A stretch of 64,000 bases of DNA, from positions 496,001 through 560,000 of the forward strand of contig CAMFII010000001.1 of assembly GCA_945952585.1 (NCBI GenBank), written 5' to 3'. Below, in pieces: positions 40,528 through 50,444 of the stretch. The translations under genes and the position numbers were made by a program. The stretch is from an uncultured Rhodobacter sp. Its GTDB lineage: Bacteria > Pseudomonadota > Alphaproteobacteria > Rhodobacterales > Rhodobacteraceae. A model generated the notes under the pieces. The model did not search any database, was not told where the DNA came from, and worked only from the letters and a program-made list of their open reading frames with translations. The first letter of the stretch is position 1, and every line of letters starts with the position of its first letter.

Positions 40528-41295
40528 ATGCCGCTTGAACTCGTCACCATTCCCTGCCTCGCCGACAACTATGCCTTCCTGCTGCACGATGCGGAAAGCG
40601 GGCAGACTGCCTGCATCGACGTCCCCGAGGCAGCCCCGATCCTTGCTGCGCTCGACGCCCGCGGCTGGGCCCTGACCGACATCCTGCTGACCCATCATCA
40701 CAACGACCATATCGGCGGCGTGGCAGAGCTGCGCACCCGGACCGGTGCGCTCGTTGCCGGGGCGGCGGCAGATGCGCACCGCCTGCCGCCGCTCGACCTC
40801 GCGCTGAGCGAAGGCATGTCGGTCCCGCTCGGCCGCGAATTCGGTCAGGTGATCGACGTGCCCGGCCACACCGTCGGCCATATCGCCTTTCATTTCCCCG
40901 AGTCTGGCGTTGTCTTCACCGGCGACAGCCTGATGGCGATGGGCTGCGGGCGGCTGTTCGAAGGCACGCCCGCACAGATGTGGGACAGCCTGTCAAAACT
41001 GTCCGCCCTGCCGCCCGAAACGCTGGTCTGCTCCGGCCACGAATACACCGCCTCGAACGCGCGGTTCGCGTTGTCCCTTGAACCGGACGAACTGGCGATT
41101 AAATCCCGTGCATCGGCAATCGAACAGGCCCGGGCAAAAGGACAGCCCACCGTCCCTTCGCGTCTGTCCGATGAACTGGCGACCAATCCGTTCCTTCGCG
41201 CTTCGAACCCGCGGATGAAAGCAGCGGTGGGCATGGACCGTGCCCAAGATGCCGCAGTTTTCGGCGAAATTCGTGCTCGAAAGGATCGGTTCTGA
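40528..41295 (+). CDS. gloB: Hydroxyacylglutathione hydrolase (glyoxalase II)
   Basis: 255 aa metallo-beta-lactamase fold. Metal motif [10 protein letters not shown], later [10 protein letters not shown] and [17 protein letters not shown], and a C-terminal glutathione-binding region ([19 protein letters not shown]). It hydrolyses S-lactoylglutathione to lactate in methylglyoxal detoxification. Divergent from the methyltransferase gene. Confidence 0.94.
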   Translation: MPLELVTIPCLADNYAFLLHDAESGQTACIDVPEAAPILAALDARGWALTDILLTHHHNDHIGGVAELRTRTGALVAGAAADAHRLPPLDLALSEGMSVPLGREFGQVIDVPGHTVGHIAFHFPESGVVFTGDSLMAMGCGRLFEGTPAQMWDSLSKLSALPPETLVCSGHEYTASNARFALSLEPDELAIKSRASAIEQARAKGQPTVPSRLSDELATNPFLRASNPRMKAAVGMDRAQDAAVFGEIRARKDRF

Positions 41296-41443
41296 TCGCT
41301 GCCACAATTCAGTGGTCAGACTTCCTCCCGGGAACGATCACATTTTGCACAAAAGCCGAAGCAATCGGCAGACGGGCGGAAAAAGAGCTTGAAGGTCGGC
41401 AAGGGAAAACCGAACCTTAAGCGTATCAGGCCACGGTTGGTGC

Positions 41444-41470
41444 GGGGCGCTGGCCCCCTCTGACCAGAGG
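41444..41470 (+). repeat. Two hairpins in the clpA leader
   Basis: GGGGC-GCTG-GCCCC (41444-41457) and the overlapping CCTCTG-AC-CAGAGG (41457-41470), ending just before AGGAG (41473-41477). They may influence ribosome access or end the gloB transcript; the T-run needed for a terminator is absent. Confidence 0.4.
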
Positions 41471-41486
41471 ATAGGAGCACGGTGAA

Positions 41487-43805
41487 GTGCCATCGTTTTC
41501 GAATACACTCGAGCAGGCCATCCACGGCGCCCTGGCGCTCGCGAATGCGCGCAGACATGAACTTGCCACGCTGGAGCATCTGCTTCTGGCGTTGATCGAT
41601 GAACCGGACGCCGCCCGGGTGATGAAAGCCTGCTCGGTGAACCTCGACGATCTGCGCAAGACGCTGGTCGACTTCATCGACGACGACCTTTCGACACTCG
41701 TCACCGATGTCGAAGGCTCGGAAGCCGTGCCGACAGCCGCCTTCCAGCGGGTGATCCAGCGCGCGGCGATCCACGTCCAGTCTTCGGGCCGGACCGAAGT
41801 GACGGGGGCCAACGTCCTTGTCGCGATCTTCGCCGAGCGTGAATCGAACGCGGCCTATTTCCTGCAGGAGCAGGACATGACCCGCTACGACGCGGTGAAC
41901 TTCATCGCGCATGGCGTGGCCAAGGATCCGTCCTATGGCGAAAGCCGGCCAGTGACCGGGGCCGAGGAACAGCAGGAAACGCCCAAGGCCGAAGCTGGCG
42001 ACGCCAAGGAATCCGCGCTGTCGAAATACTGTGTCGACCTGAACGTGAAGGCGCGTAAGGGCGATGTGGACCCTCTGATCGGGCGCGAGTCCGAAGTGGA
42101 ACGCTGCATCCAGGTCCTCTGCCGTCGGCGCAAGAACAACCCGCTTTTGGTGGGCGAACCCGGCGTGGGCAAGACGGCGATCGCCGAAGGCCTTGCCTGG
42201 AAGATCATCAAGCATGAAGTGCCCGAGGTTCTGGCGCATGCCACGATCTTCTCGCTCGACATGGGCGCGCTTCTGGCGGGAACCCGTTATCGCGGTGACT
42301 TCGAGGAGCGGCTGAAGTCGGTCGTCAAGGAACTGGAGGATCACCCGGACGCGATCCTGTTCATCGACGAGATCCATACCGTGATCGGCGCTGGCGCCAC
42401 CTCGGGCGGCGCGATGGATGCCTCGAACCTGCTGAAGCCCGCGCTTCAAGGGGGCAAGTTGCGCTGCATGGGCTCGACCACGTACAAGGAGTTCCGCCAG
42501 CACTTCGAAAAGGACCGCGCGCTGAGCCGCCGGTTCCAGAAGATCGACGTGAACGAGCCGTCGGTGCCGGATGCGATCAAGATCCTGATGGGTCTGAAGC
42601 CGCATTTCGAAGAGCATCACGACCTGCGCTACACCTCCGACGCCATCAAGTCGGCGGTGGAGCTGGCCTCGCGCTACATCCACGACCGCAAGCTGCCCGA
42701 CAGCGCCATCGACGTGATCGACGAGGCCGGGGCGGCGCAGCATCTGATGGCGGAATCGAAGCGGCGCAAGGTGATCGGCACCAAGGAGATCGAGGCGGTC
42801 GTCGCCAAGATCGCCCGCATCCCGCCGAAGAACGTGTCCAAGGACGATGCCGAAGTGCTGCGCGATCTGGAAAAGACGCTCAAGCGGGTGGTCTTCGGCC
42901 AGGACAAGGCGATCGAGGCGCTGTCTTCGGCGATCAAGCTGGCCCGTGCCGGGCTGCGCGAACCGGAAAAGCCCATCGGCAACTACCTGTTCGCCGGACC
43001 GACCGGTGTGGGCAAGACCGAGGTTGCCAAGCAGCTTGCCAACACCCTTGGCGTGGAACTGCTGCGTTTCGACATGTCGGAATACATGGAGAAACACGCG
43101 GTTTCCCGGCTGATCGGCGCGCCTCCCGGCTATGTCGGCTTTGACCAGGGCGGCATGCTGACCGATGGCGTGGACCAGCACCCGCATTGCGTGCTGCTGC
43201 TCGACGAGATCGAGAAGGCGCACCCGGATGTCTACAACATCCTGCTGCAGGTGATGGACCACGGCAAGCTGACCGACCACAACGGGCGGCAGGTCGACTT
43301 CCGCAACGTGATCCTGATCATGACCTCGAACGCCGGAGCGACCGAACAGGCGAAATCCGCGATCGGTTTCGGCCGCGAGCGGCGCACGGGCGAGGATACG
43401 GCGGCGATCGAACGCACCTTCACGCCGGAATTCCGAAACCGTCTGGATGCGGTGATCTCCTTCGCCCCGCTCGGCAAGGAAATCATCCTTCAGGTGGTCG
43501 AGAAGTTCGTTCTGCAGCTTGAGGCCCAGCTGATGGACCGCGGCGTGCATATCGAACTGACGGCGGAAGCAGCCGCCTGGCTGGGCGACAAGGGCTACGA
43601 CGACAAGATGGGCGCCCGCCCGCTTGGCCGCGTGATCCAGGAGCACATCAAGAAGCCGCTGGCCGAGGAACTGCTGTTCGGCCGCCTGACCAAGGGCGGC
43701 GTCGTCCGGGTCGAGGTCAAGGACGACACGATCGATCTGAAAATCGAGGAACCGGCCAAGCCCCGCATCTCGGGCTCCAAGCCACCTCTCCTGACGGCAG
43801 AGTGA
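41487..43805 (+). CDS. clpA: ATP-dependent Clp protease ATP-binding subunit ClpA
   Basis: 772 aa from GTG 41487, with AGGAG 9 nt upstream. N-domain repeats ([20 protein letters not shown]), first AAA with [16 protein letters not shown], second AAA with [17 protein letters not shown], then [17 protein letters not shown]. It unfolds substrates for ClpP. The usual upstream adaptor gene clpS is not present here. A terminator follows directly. Confidence 0.96.
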   Translation: MPSFSNTLEQAIHGALALANARRHELATLEHLLLALIDEPDAARVMKACSVNLDDLRKTLVDFIDDDLSTLVTDVEGSEAVPTAAFQRVIQRAAIHVQSSGRTEVTGANVLVAIFAERESNAAYFLQEQDMTRYDAVNFIAHGVAKDPSYGESRPVTGAEEQQETPKAEAGDAKESALSKYCVDLNVKARKGDVDPLIGRESEVERCIQVLCRRRKNNPLLVGEPGVGKTAIAEGLAWKIIKHEVPEVLAHATIFSLDMGALLAGTRYRGDFEERLKSVVKELEDHPDAILFIDEIHTVIGAGATSGGAMDASNLLKPALQGGKLRCMGSTTYKEFRQHFEKDRALSRRFQKIDVNEPSVPDAIKILMGLKPHFEEHHDLRYTSDAIKSAVELASRYIHDRKLPDSAIDVIDEAGAAQHLMAESKRRKVIGTKEIEAVVAKIARIPPKNVSKDDAEVLRDLEKTLKRVVFGQDKAIEALSSAIKLARAGLREPEKPIGNYLFAGPTGVGKTEVAKQLANTLGVELLRFDMSEYMEKHAVSRLIGAPPGYVGFDQGGMLTDGVDQHPHCVLLLDEIEKAHPDVYNILLQVMDHGKLTDHNGRQVDFRNVILIMTSNAGATEQAKSAIGFGRERRTGEDTAAIERTFTPEFRNRLDAVISFAPLGKEIILQVVEKFVLQLEAQLMDRGVHIELTAEAAAWLGDKGYDDKMGARPLGRVIQEHIKKPLAEELLFGRLTKGGVVRVEVKDDTIDLKIEEPAKPRISGSKPPLLTAE

Positions 43806-43812
43806 TCCAACG

Positions 43813-43838
43813 AAACCCCCGCTTCGGCGGGGGTTTTT
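43813..43838 (+). terminator. Intrinsic terminator of clpA
   Basis: AAACCCCCGC-TTCG-GCGGGGGTTT, 10-bp stem with a stable UUCG loop, followed by TTTTT overlapping the stem end, 8 bp past the stop. Confidence 0.92.
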
Positions 43839-43988
43839 GTTTGTTGGGCACGGAAGGCGACGCGACGGCTCATATCCCGCTGCGGGAATCGATGGGTGCC
43901 AGTCCCTTTGCTGAACCTTTGCAGAGCGTCGGATTCGGCCTGAAAACACCGTGCGCCCCCGAACTGCCGTCAACCGGCGTCTCAGGCC

Positions 43989-45638
43989 CTACCGCTCGGT
44001 CAGCTTCAGCTCGATCCGCCGGTTCTGCGCCCGGGCCTCGGGTGTGTCGCCCACGGCAACCGGGCGATACTGGCCAAAGCCGGTCGCGGCCATGCGGTCG
44101 GGCGGGAAGCCGAGTTGATCCTGCATGTAGCGCACGACGGCCAGTGCCCGGGCCTGGCTGAGTTCCCAGTTGTCCTTGAACTGGCCGGTCCCAGACAGGG
44201 GTGTATCATCGGTATGGCCGTCAACCCGGATGATCCAGTCGATCCCCTGGGGGATCTGGTCCTTGATCTCGTCCAGGATCTGCACCACCCCGGCGATCTG
44301 CGCCTTGCCCTCGGGCGAAAGATCGGCTGAGGCGGGCTGGAACAGGACCTCTGACGAAAACACGAAGCGGTCGCCAACGATCCTTACCCCTTCGCGGCCA
44401 GCCAGCAGGTCACGCAGCTCTCCGAAGAACTCCGAGCGGAACTTTTCCAGCTCCTGTGCCTGATCCTTGGCCGTCGCAGCCTCGCCCGCCAGCTTCTTCG
44501 CCTCTTCTTCCAGCCGCTTGCGTTCGGCTTCTTCCAGTTCGGCCCGCCGCTTCTGTTCGGACGCGACCTGCGCCAGCGCCGAGTTGAGCTGGTTGCCAAG
44601 CGAGTCGAGCTGCACCTGGCTTGAAACATCGCGGGCCTTGGCGGCGTCGAGCAGAGACTGAAGCGAGCCGAGCTGCGCGGTCAGCTCGGCGATCTGCTGG
44701 TTCAACAGCGCCACCCGCCGGGCATTCTCGGTCGAAACCGATTTCTCCTGATCCAGCGCCTGCTGCGCGGCCGCGAGCAGCCCTGCGCGTTTCTGAGCCT
44801 CGGTCAGCTGCTGGTCGAGATCCACCTTCGCCGCCTGAGCCGCGGCGAGCAGGGTCAGCGTCTCTTCTGCCTTCTTGCGCTGTTCCTCCAGCGCGAGCGT
44901 CATTGCTGTTAGTTCCGCATCCGAGTTCTTCAGCTTCTCGCGCAACGCCTCCGCTGCCGCCGCTTCAGCCAGTCGGGCCTTCTCGGCATCGGAAAGCTGG
45001 CTCTGGGTCGCTGCGATCTGGCTGTCCTTCTCGGCGGCCTGCCGCTTCAGATCCTCGATCAGCGCGTTCAGCGCATCAGCCTTCGCTGCAGCAAGGCGCG
45101 CCGCCTCGGTATTGGCGTCGATCTCGTCCCGCGCCTTGGCGAGGGCGAGATTCAGCGCCTCCTGATCGGTCAGAAGCTTGGCCTTCGCCGCCTCCAGATC
45201 CGAAACCTGTGCGGTCAGCGCCGTGGCCTCGCCCCGCGCCTTGTCGCGTTCGGCCAGCAGGCTTGCCACCTGCGCCTCGAAACTGGTGATCTTTGCGTTC
45301 GCGTCGTTCAACGCGCCCTGCGCCGTGGAGAGCTGGCTGGTCAGGGTCGCGATCAGGGCCGACTGCCGTTCCCCTTCATCCCGGGCGGCACCCAGCTGGG
45401 TTTGCAGGCTGGCGACCGTCTGTTTTTCCAAGCCAAGCGCATCGGCCAGCGTCGCCACCTGCGCGGTCAGGGAGTCCAGCTCGGTATCCTTGGTGGTGAT
45501 GGTATCGCGCAGGACCGACTGGACGAGGATGAAGATGGTCAGCACGAACATCAGGACCATCAGGAGCGAGGTCATCGCATCCACGAAGCCCGGCCAGATC
45601 GGGCTTTCCGTCCTCGCGCCGCGCCGGAGCCGCGACAT
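43989..45638 (-). CDS. OmpA/MotB-like protein with long coiled coil
   Basis: 549 aa. One N-terminal membrane helix with a MotB/ExbD-like plug (WPGFVDAMTSLLMVLMFVLT), then about 340 residues of near-continuous coiled coil (many LxxL/AxxL heptads), and a C-terminal OmpA-like peptidoglycan-binding domain (GHTDDTPLSGTGQFKDNWEL, SQARALAVVRYM). It likely spans the periplasm to the cell wall. Operon with the ExbB/MotA-like gene 3 bp upstream, so together a proton-driven channel/stator-type complex is inferred. Confidence 0.85.
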   Translation of the reverse strand: MSRLRRGARTESPIWPGFVDAMTSLLMVLMFVLTIFILVQSVLRDTITTKDTELDSLTAQVATLADALGLEKQTVASLQTQLGAARDEGERQSALIATLTSQLSTAQGALNDANAKITSFEAQVASLLAERDKARGEATALTAQVSDLEAAKAKLLTDQEALNLALAKARDEIDANTEAARLAAAKADALNALIEDLKRQAAEKDSQIAATQSQLSDAEKARLAEAAAAEALREKLKNSDAELTAMTLALEEQRKKAEETLTLLAAAQAAKVDLDQQLTEAQKRAGLLAAAQQALDQEKSVSTENARRVALLNQQIAELTAQLGSLQSLLDAAKARDVSSQVQLDSLGNQLNSALAQVASEQKRRAELEEAERKRLEEEAKKLAGEAATAKDQAQELEKFRSEFFGELRDLLAGREGVRIVGDRFVFSSEVLFQPASADLSPEGKAQIAGVVQILDEIKDQIPQGIDWIIRVDGHTDDTPLSGTGQFKDNWELSQARALAVVRYMQDQLGFPPDRMAATGFGQYRPVAVGDTPEARAQNRRIELKLTER

Positions 45639-45641
45639 GGC

Positions 45642-46820
45642 CTAGCCCCGGTTCTGCGGCGCGAGCCGCGCCAGCTGGCGGATCGCCGTGGTCAGCGCCG
45701 CAAGATCGGTGCGCAGATCGGTGATGCTTTCCTGCCGGCCGGCCGAGATCTCTTCGAGGATGCGCAGAAGCTGCACGTCGATCGACCGCAGCCGCATCCG
45801 GCTTTCGGCGTCGACATGCGCCCCGCCTTCGGGCAGGGCCAGCGCGGCGGCGATCTTTTCCTGCCCTTCGGCGATCCGGCGCAAAAGCGCCGTCTGCCCA
45901 GCATCCGCTTCCATCCGCCCGGCTACCCGTTCGACGGCATCGGCGAGTTGCCCAAGCCGGTCATCGACCATCGCCCGGCTGATGTCGGACTGGGTGTAAA
46001 GCGCCTGAAGCGTCTCCATCTGCTCGACCATGGTGTCGAGCGCCGCCGCGATCGCCGCCGCTTCGTTCGCCGGGGCGTCGCTGTCGCCGGACGAGAAGCC
46101 CAGCCGGGTGATCGTCGACATCCACTCTTCCAACTCGCGGTAGAAGCGGTTGGTGCCGTGCCCGGCAAAGAGTTCCAGCAAACCGATCACCAGGGATCCC
46201 GCCAGACCCATGAGCGAGGTCGAGAACGCGGTGCCCATCCCGCTCAACTGCTCTTCGATCCCGGCCATCAGGCCATTGAAGGCATCGACCATGCTCTGAC
46301 CCTCTTGCGGGGCGAGGGCACGGATCGTGGCGACGATGCCGGGGACGGTGGTTGCAAGGCCATAGAAGGTGCCAAGCAGGCCGAGGAAGATCAGCAGGTT
46401 GGCGAGATAGCGGGTGATGTCGCGTTCCTCGTCGATCCGGGTCGCGACGGAATCGAGGATCGACCGGGCCGAAGTCGACGAGATCTGCATCTTCGACCCC
46501 CGGGCCCGCAGCAGTGCGGCGAGCGGCGCAAGCAGGCTGGGTGGAACCGTGGCCTCGTGCCCCGTCTGCTGCACGACCCCCTTGATCCAGTTGACCGAAT
46601 GGACGAGCTGGATCATCTGCCAGAAACAGGCCAGCACGCCGATGGTGAAGACGAACAGGATCGCGCCGTTCAGCCAGGGGTTGGACGAGAAGATCCCGCG
46701 CAGCGCCGGCAGCATGAACCAGACACCCACGCCGACAAGCGCGAGGACGATCAGCATCAGGAATATCTGGCGCACCGGCTGGGTGAAGGACAGCTCTGAG
46801 ACGGGAGCGGACTTCGCCAT
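45642..46820 (-). CDS. ExbB/MotA-like membrane protein
   Basis: 392 aa from ATG 46820, with AGGAG 6 nt upstream. Four hydrophobic segments; the third and fourth (YLANLLIFLGLLGTFYGLAT and AFSTSLMGLAGSLVIGLLEL) carry the MotA/TolQ/ExbB signature. The C-terminal ~170 residues are a soluble helical region. Pairs with the OmpA-like protein. The cargo or process is unknown; flagellar genes are not nearby. Confidence 0.85.
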   Translation of the reverse strand: MAKSAPVSELSFTQPVRQIFLMLIVLALVGVGVWFMLPALRGIFSSNPWLNGAILFVFTIGVLACFWQMIQLVHSVNWIKGVVQQTGHEATVPPSLLAPLAALLRARGSKMQISSTSARSILDSVATRIDEERDITRYLANLLIFLGLLGTFYGLATTVPGIVATIRALAPQEGQSMVDAFNGLMAGIEEQLSGMGTAFSTSLMGLAGSLVIGLLELFAGHGTNRFYRELEEWMSTITRLGFSSGDSDAPANEAAAIAAALDTMVEQMETLQALYTQSDISRAMVDDRLGQLADAVERVAGRMEADAGQTALLRRIAEGQEKIAAALALPEGGAHVDAESRMRLRSIDVQLLRILEEISAGRQESITDLRTDLAALTTAIRQLARLAPQNRG

Positions 46821-46914
46821 GTGGTCTCCTGACCGCTGTTTGTTGCGGTTGAGCATAAGTGCACCCACAAGGGATGCCAACTGACAATTGGAGACTGGCT
46901 GCCGCTGCGGGGTC

Positions 46915-47439
46915 TCAGCCGGCCAGATTCCGCACCCGGTGATCCAGCCAGGTCAGATCATCATCGGCGATGCCAAGTTCGGCCAGATGATGGGCCGTAC
47001 TGTAGAGATAGTCCCGGTTGGGACCGCGTCCGCCAGTCGCGTGCAGGATGATCTGCGCCTGCTCTTCCAGCGGCAAGCCGCCGCAATACTGCTCGTGGTG
47101 CGGGTCGATGACATAGACCAGTGCCTCGACCTTTCGCCCGTCGCGCAAGGCGACTGGCAACGAGGTTTCGAGATAGGCAGACGAAATCAATTCGCGCTCG
47201 CGCAATGTCGCCAGTGTGCCGCCTTCTTCGCCCGGCGTGACAAGGAACGCGACGCCGTCGCAATGTGCGCCCTCGGCACGGTCAAGCGCCAGCACCAGTC
47301 CTGGCTCCTCGATCGTGCCGCGATGGTGGATCGAGCGCATGCAGAAACTGCGATGCCAGCCGTCCAGCCGGGCCACCTGGCGTTCGGCGACGGGAAAGCC
47401 GGGGTTCCAGATCAGCGATCCATAGCCGAAGACCCACAT
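46915..47439 (-). CDS. Gamma-glutamylcyclotransferase, ChaC-like
   Basis: 174 aa from ATG 47439. ChaC signatures: WVFGYGSLIWNPGF (substrate loop YGSL) and the ELISSAYLETSLPV and ATGGRGPNRDYLY segments. ChaC enzymes degrade glutathione to 5-oxoproline and Cys-Gly. Divergent from the DUF2125 gene. Confidence 0.9.
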   Translation of the reverse strand: MWVFGYGSLIWNPGFPVAERQVARLDGWHRSFCMRSIHHRGTIEEPGLVLALDRAEGAHCDGVAFLVTPGEEGGTLATLRERELISSAYLETSLPVALRDGRKVEALVYVIDPHHEQYCGGLPLEEQAQIILHATGGRGPNRDYLYSTAHHLAELGIADDDLTWLDHRVRNLAG

Positions 47440-47517
47440 AGCTTTGATCCCGTTGCCCTGTTCCCGCCCGCTGCCTGCCTGTAAACAGCAGCTGGTAAGC
47501 GTTGGAAAGGGGCAACG

Positions 47518-48501
47518 ATGCGGCTGGTCCTGTGGCTCGTGGCGGCGGTAGCTGTGCTTTGGACGGGGTACTGGTTCGTCGCCTCGCGCAGCGTCGAACA
47601 GGGCATCGGGACCTGGGTCGCCGGCCAGGCAGAGACGGGACTGGAGGTCGGGTATCAAGGCCTGTCGGTTGGCGGCTTCCCCGGCCGCTTCGACGTGGCC
47701 CTGACGAAGCCGCACATGGCCGATCCCGCAGCCGGAACGGGATGGGCCGCGCCGGACCTGCTGGTCACGGCACTTGCCTATGATCCCTGGCACCTCATCG
47801 CGATCTTTCCGCAGACCCAGACCGTCACCCTGCCCGATCAGGCGGTCACCCTGACGGCTGGCAAGCTGCTCGGCAGCGTCGTCTTCGCGCCCGGCACATC
47901 GCTTTCCCTGCAGCGAACACGGCTTTCGGGCAATGACCTGGCCCTTGGCTCGACAGCGGGTTGGCAGGCAGGGGCGGGGCAGCTGAACTTCGCGACCGCG
48001 GTCCTCGAAGACGCCCAGTCGCACGAGATCGGACTGGAGATGCTGCAGGTGGTGCCCGACCCGGTACTGAGCGCAGCCGTGCCGGACCTCCCGGCGAAGA
48101 TCGACCGGCTGCATCTGGACGCGACCGTGACCTTCAGCGGACCGGTCGACCGGACGGCGGCAGCCAGCCCTTTGAAGATCACCGCGGTTGAGGTAAAGGA
48201 CCTGTCCGGCACCTGGGGCGACGCAGCCCTTTCGGGCAGCGGCAGGATGACTGCCGACGCACTCGGACGTGCCGAGGGACAGATCGACCTGCGCCTGGAC
48301 CATTGGCGCAAGCTGATGCCGCTGCTGGTCGCGACCGGCACCGTTACGCCTGAAGTAGCCCCGACCTGGGAAAAGATGCTCGACTTCCTCGCGCGGGACG
48401 GGGGCGGCGACCCTGATGTCCTGAAGTTGCCGCTGACCTATCGCGACGGTCGAGCGAGCCTTGGCCCGTTGCCGCTTGGACCGGCGCCGCAACTCAACTG
48501 A
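47518..48501 (+). CDS. DUF2125 domain protein, membrane-anchored or exported
   Basis: 327 aa. An N-terminal hydrophobic segment (LVLWLVAAVAVLWTGYWFVA) leads into a DUF2125 body marked by YQGLSVGGFPGRFDVALTKP and PWHLIAIFPQTQTVTLP. Alphaproteobacterial family of unknown function. Its TGA directly abuts the convergent extensin-like stop with no spacer. Confidence 0.85.
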   Translation: MRLVLWLVAAVAVLWTGYWFVASRSVEQGIGTWVAGQAETGLEVGYQGLSVGGFPGRFDVALTKPHMADPAAGTGWAAPDLLVTALAYDPWHLIAIFPQTQTVTLPDQAVTLTAGKLLGSVVFAPGTSLSLQRTRLSGNDLALGSTAGWQAGAGQLNFATAVLEDAQSHEIGLEMLQVVPDPVLSAAVPDLPAKIDRLHLDATVTFSGPVDRTAAASPLKITAVEVKDLSGTWGDAALSGSGRMTADALGRAEGQIDLRLDHWRKLMPLLVATGTVTPEVAPTWEKMLDFLARDGGGDPDVLKLPLTYRDGRASLGPLPLGPAPQLN

Positions 48502-49509
48502 TCAGTGGCAGTACGGCCCGTTGCGCTGGTCGGCAGTGTCGAAATGCATGTGGTTCTTGTGATAGCGGTCGCCATCGGGGCCAAGCGTCGTGCCGAAGAT
48601 GCCGCAGGCGGCGCGATAGGCCGCCTTCATCGGCTTGCCGGCACTTTTGCGCCAATCCGACTCGACGCTGATGGTCTTGCCGCTTTCCAGCACGATTGCG
48701 CCGATGTCGATGGCGTTCCCCTTGCCATGCTCTGACAGCTTGGCACCCTTGATGTTGTTGCGCGGGCGGCAGGCATAGCTGGCTGCGACGCGCAGCTCGG
48801 CGACCTGGTCACGCCGGAAGGCCGGTTGAAGTGCGCGGTCGACCCAGGTGTTCAGCGCCACTGCGGTTCCGCAATCGATGGTCGCCGCCGGGCTGAGTTG
48901 CACGCCATCGACCGAGGTGACCCGAACCGGATCTTCGATCCCGCAGCCCCGCACCCGTGAGGTGATCGGAGCGATCTCTTCACCCTTGATGCCGGGAACG
49001 CCACAGACTGACCCCTTGCGGCCGAAGACGCCGGTCTTGCCCGGCAGGACGCGGATCGCCGCGACGGTCTCGACCTTCTCAATCGCTCCGGTTCCGAACG
49101 CCGGGCGTTCCTCGGGGCGGGGGGAGGACAGAACAGTCGGGGTGGTCGCCGTCTCGGGGACTTCGGCCTCGGGAAGCTCCGACTCAGGGGCAGGATCGGC
49201 CTGCGCCATCAACGAAGGTCTGATCCGGGGACGGACCGAAGCCTCGATTGCCGGAAGCGGCACGATGACCGCCTGGGTCGATAGCGTCACCTGAGCCGTA
49301 TCGGGCCGATGGCGCGGCCGCAGCACCTCGGGAGCGGGGTCGCTGCTGACAGCGATCATCACCACTCCGGTCGCAGCGGAGTCAGGCGCGGGTGCCAGGG
49401 CAAGCGTTGATGGGGCCGGTTGCGGACGGATGGACGTGGTGGGTGCGTCGGCGAAAGAGGGCATGCAAGACCATGCCAGCAGTATCGCTGCCGCGACCGG
49501 TGCCTTCAT
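48502..49509 (-). CDS. Extensin-like C-terminal domain protein, exported
   Basis: 335 aa. Signal peptide, then a long Pro/Ala-rich low-complexity region (to about 150). The C-terminal extensin-like domain (COG3921) has SYACRPRNNIKGAKLSEHGK, GNAIDIGAI and the final HKNHMHFDTADQRNGPYCH, whose His/Asp pattern resembles zinc D-Ala-D-Ala peptidases. Possible cell-wall role. Five bp after tyrC. Confidence 0.87.
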   Translation of the reverse strand: MKAPVAAAILLAWSCMPSFADAPTTSIRPQPAPSTLALAPAPDSAATGVVMIAVSSDPAPEVLRPRHRPDTAQVTLSTQAVIVPLPAIEASVRPRIRPSLMAQADPAPESELPEAEVPETATTPTVLSSPRPEERPAFGTGAIEKVETVAAIRVLPGKTGVFGRKGSVCGVPGIKGEEIAPITSRVRGCGIEDPVRVTSVDGVQLSPAATIDCGTAVALNTWVDRALQPAFRRDQVAELRVAASYACRPRNNIKGAKLSEHGKGNAIDIGAIVLESGKTISVESDWRKSAGKPMKAAYRAACGIFGTTLGPDGDRYHKNHMHFDTADQRNGPYCH

Positions 49510-49514
49510 CCGCT

Positions 49515-50444
49515 TCAGTCCCCCGTTTTCACATCCGCTGCGCGACCGAAGTCGGGCGCAGACGTATCCTGTCCCGCTTCAATAATACCCCGCCGGATAG
49601 CCCGAGTCTTGGTGAAATAGGCATGCAGGTGCTCTCCGTCGCCAAGCCGGATTGCCCGTTGCAAAGCAAAGAGTTCCTCGGTGAACCTGCCAAGGATGTC
49701 GAGTGTAGCCTCCTTGTTGGTCAGGAAAACATCGCGCCACATCGTCGGATCGCTTGCAGCGATTCGGGTGAAGTCGCGAAAGCCCGAAGCGGAATATTTG
49801 ATGACCTCGGAATTCGACACGCGGCGCAGGTGATCGGCCACCCCGACCATCGTGTAGGCAATCAGGTGCGGCGTATGTGACACCACGGCCAGCACCAGAT
49901 CATGGTGGGGGGCGTCCATCTCGTCGACATTCGACCCCATCGCCTCCCACAGGCGGCGCAGGCGGGTGGTCGCCTCGGGCGTCGATTTCTCGCAGGGGGT
50001 CAGCAGGCACCAACGGTTCTTGAACAGCGTGGCGAAACCGGAGCGCGGGCCAGAATATTCGGTACCGGCAAGCGGGTGGCCGGGCACAAAGGCCACACCG
50101 TCGGGGATGTGCGGCGATACAGCCTCGATCACCGCCTGCTTGACCGATCCGACATCCGTCACCGTGGCACCCGGCTTCAGGTGCGGCGCGATTTCCTCGG
50201 CGATGGCGCCCATTGCGCCGACCGGCACCGCCAGCACCACGAGGTCCGCCCCCTTGACCGCATCGGCGGCAGAGGGGCAGACGCGGTCACAAATGCCGAT
50301 CTCGAGCGCGACCTTGCGGGTTTCCTCGGTCTTGGCGAACCCGACGATTTCGCCCGCCAGACCGCCCGCCTTCATCGCGTGGGTCATCGACGACGCGATC
50401 AGTCCAAGCCCGATCAGGGCGACGCGGTCATAGATCGGGGCCAT
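49515..50444 (-). CDS. tyrC: Prephenate/arogenate dehydrogenase
   Basis: 309 aa. NAD-binding VALIGLGLIASSMTHAMKAG, then TDVGSVKQAVIEAV, FVPGHPLAGTEYSGP and VVSHTPHLIAYTMVG, typical of TyrA-type cyclohexadienyl dehydrogenases. It supplies the tyrosine branch. The start overlaps the hisC stop by one base (TGATG), a common pairing because HisC-type enzymes can also transaminate aromatic keto acids. Confidence 0.93.
   Translation of the reverse strand: MAPIYDRVALIGLGLIASSMTHAMKAGGLAGEIVGFAKTEETRKVALEIGICDRVCPSAADAVKGADLVVLAVPVGAMGAIAEEIAPHLKPGATVTDVGSVKQAVIEAVSPHIPDGVAFVPGHPLAGTEYSGPRSGFATLFKNRWCLLTPCEKSTPEATTRLRRLWEAMGSNVDEMDAPHHDLVLAVVSHTPHLIAYTMVGVADHLRRVSNSEVIKYSASGFRDFTRIAASDPTMWRDVFLTNKEATLDILGRFTEELFALQRAIRLGDGEHLHAYFTKTRAIRRGIIEAGQDTSAPDFGRAADVKTGD

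Noticed and set aside
41316..43973. Open frame of 885 codons opposite clpA
   Set aside because: Antisense to a certain clpA; composition is that of a GC-bias shadow.
43989..46820. Zorya-type anti-phage system (ZorA/ZorB-like pair)
   Set aside because: The MotA/MotB-like pair is present but no ZorC, ZorD or ZorE-like genes flank it; the neighbours are clpA and chaC. An ordinary chromosomal envelope pair is more likely.
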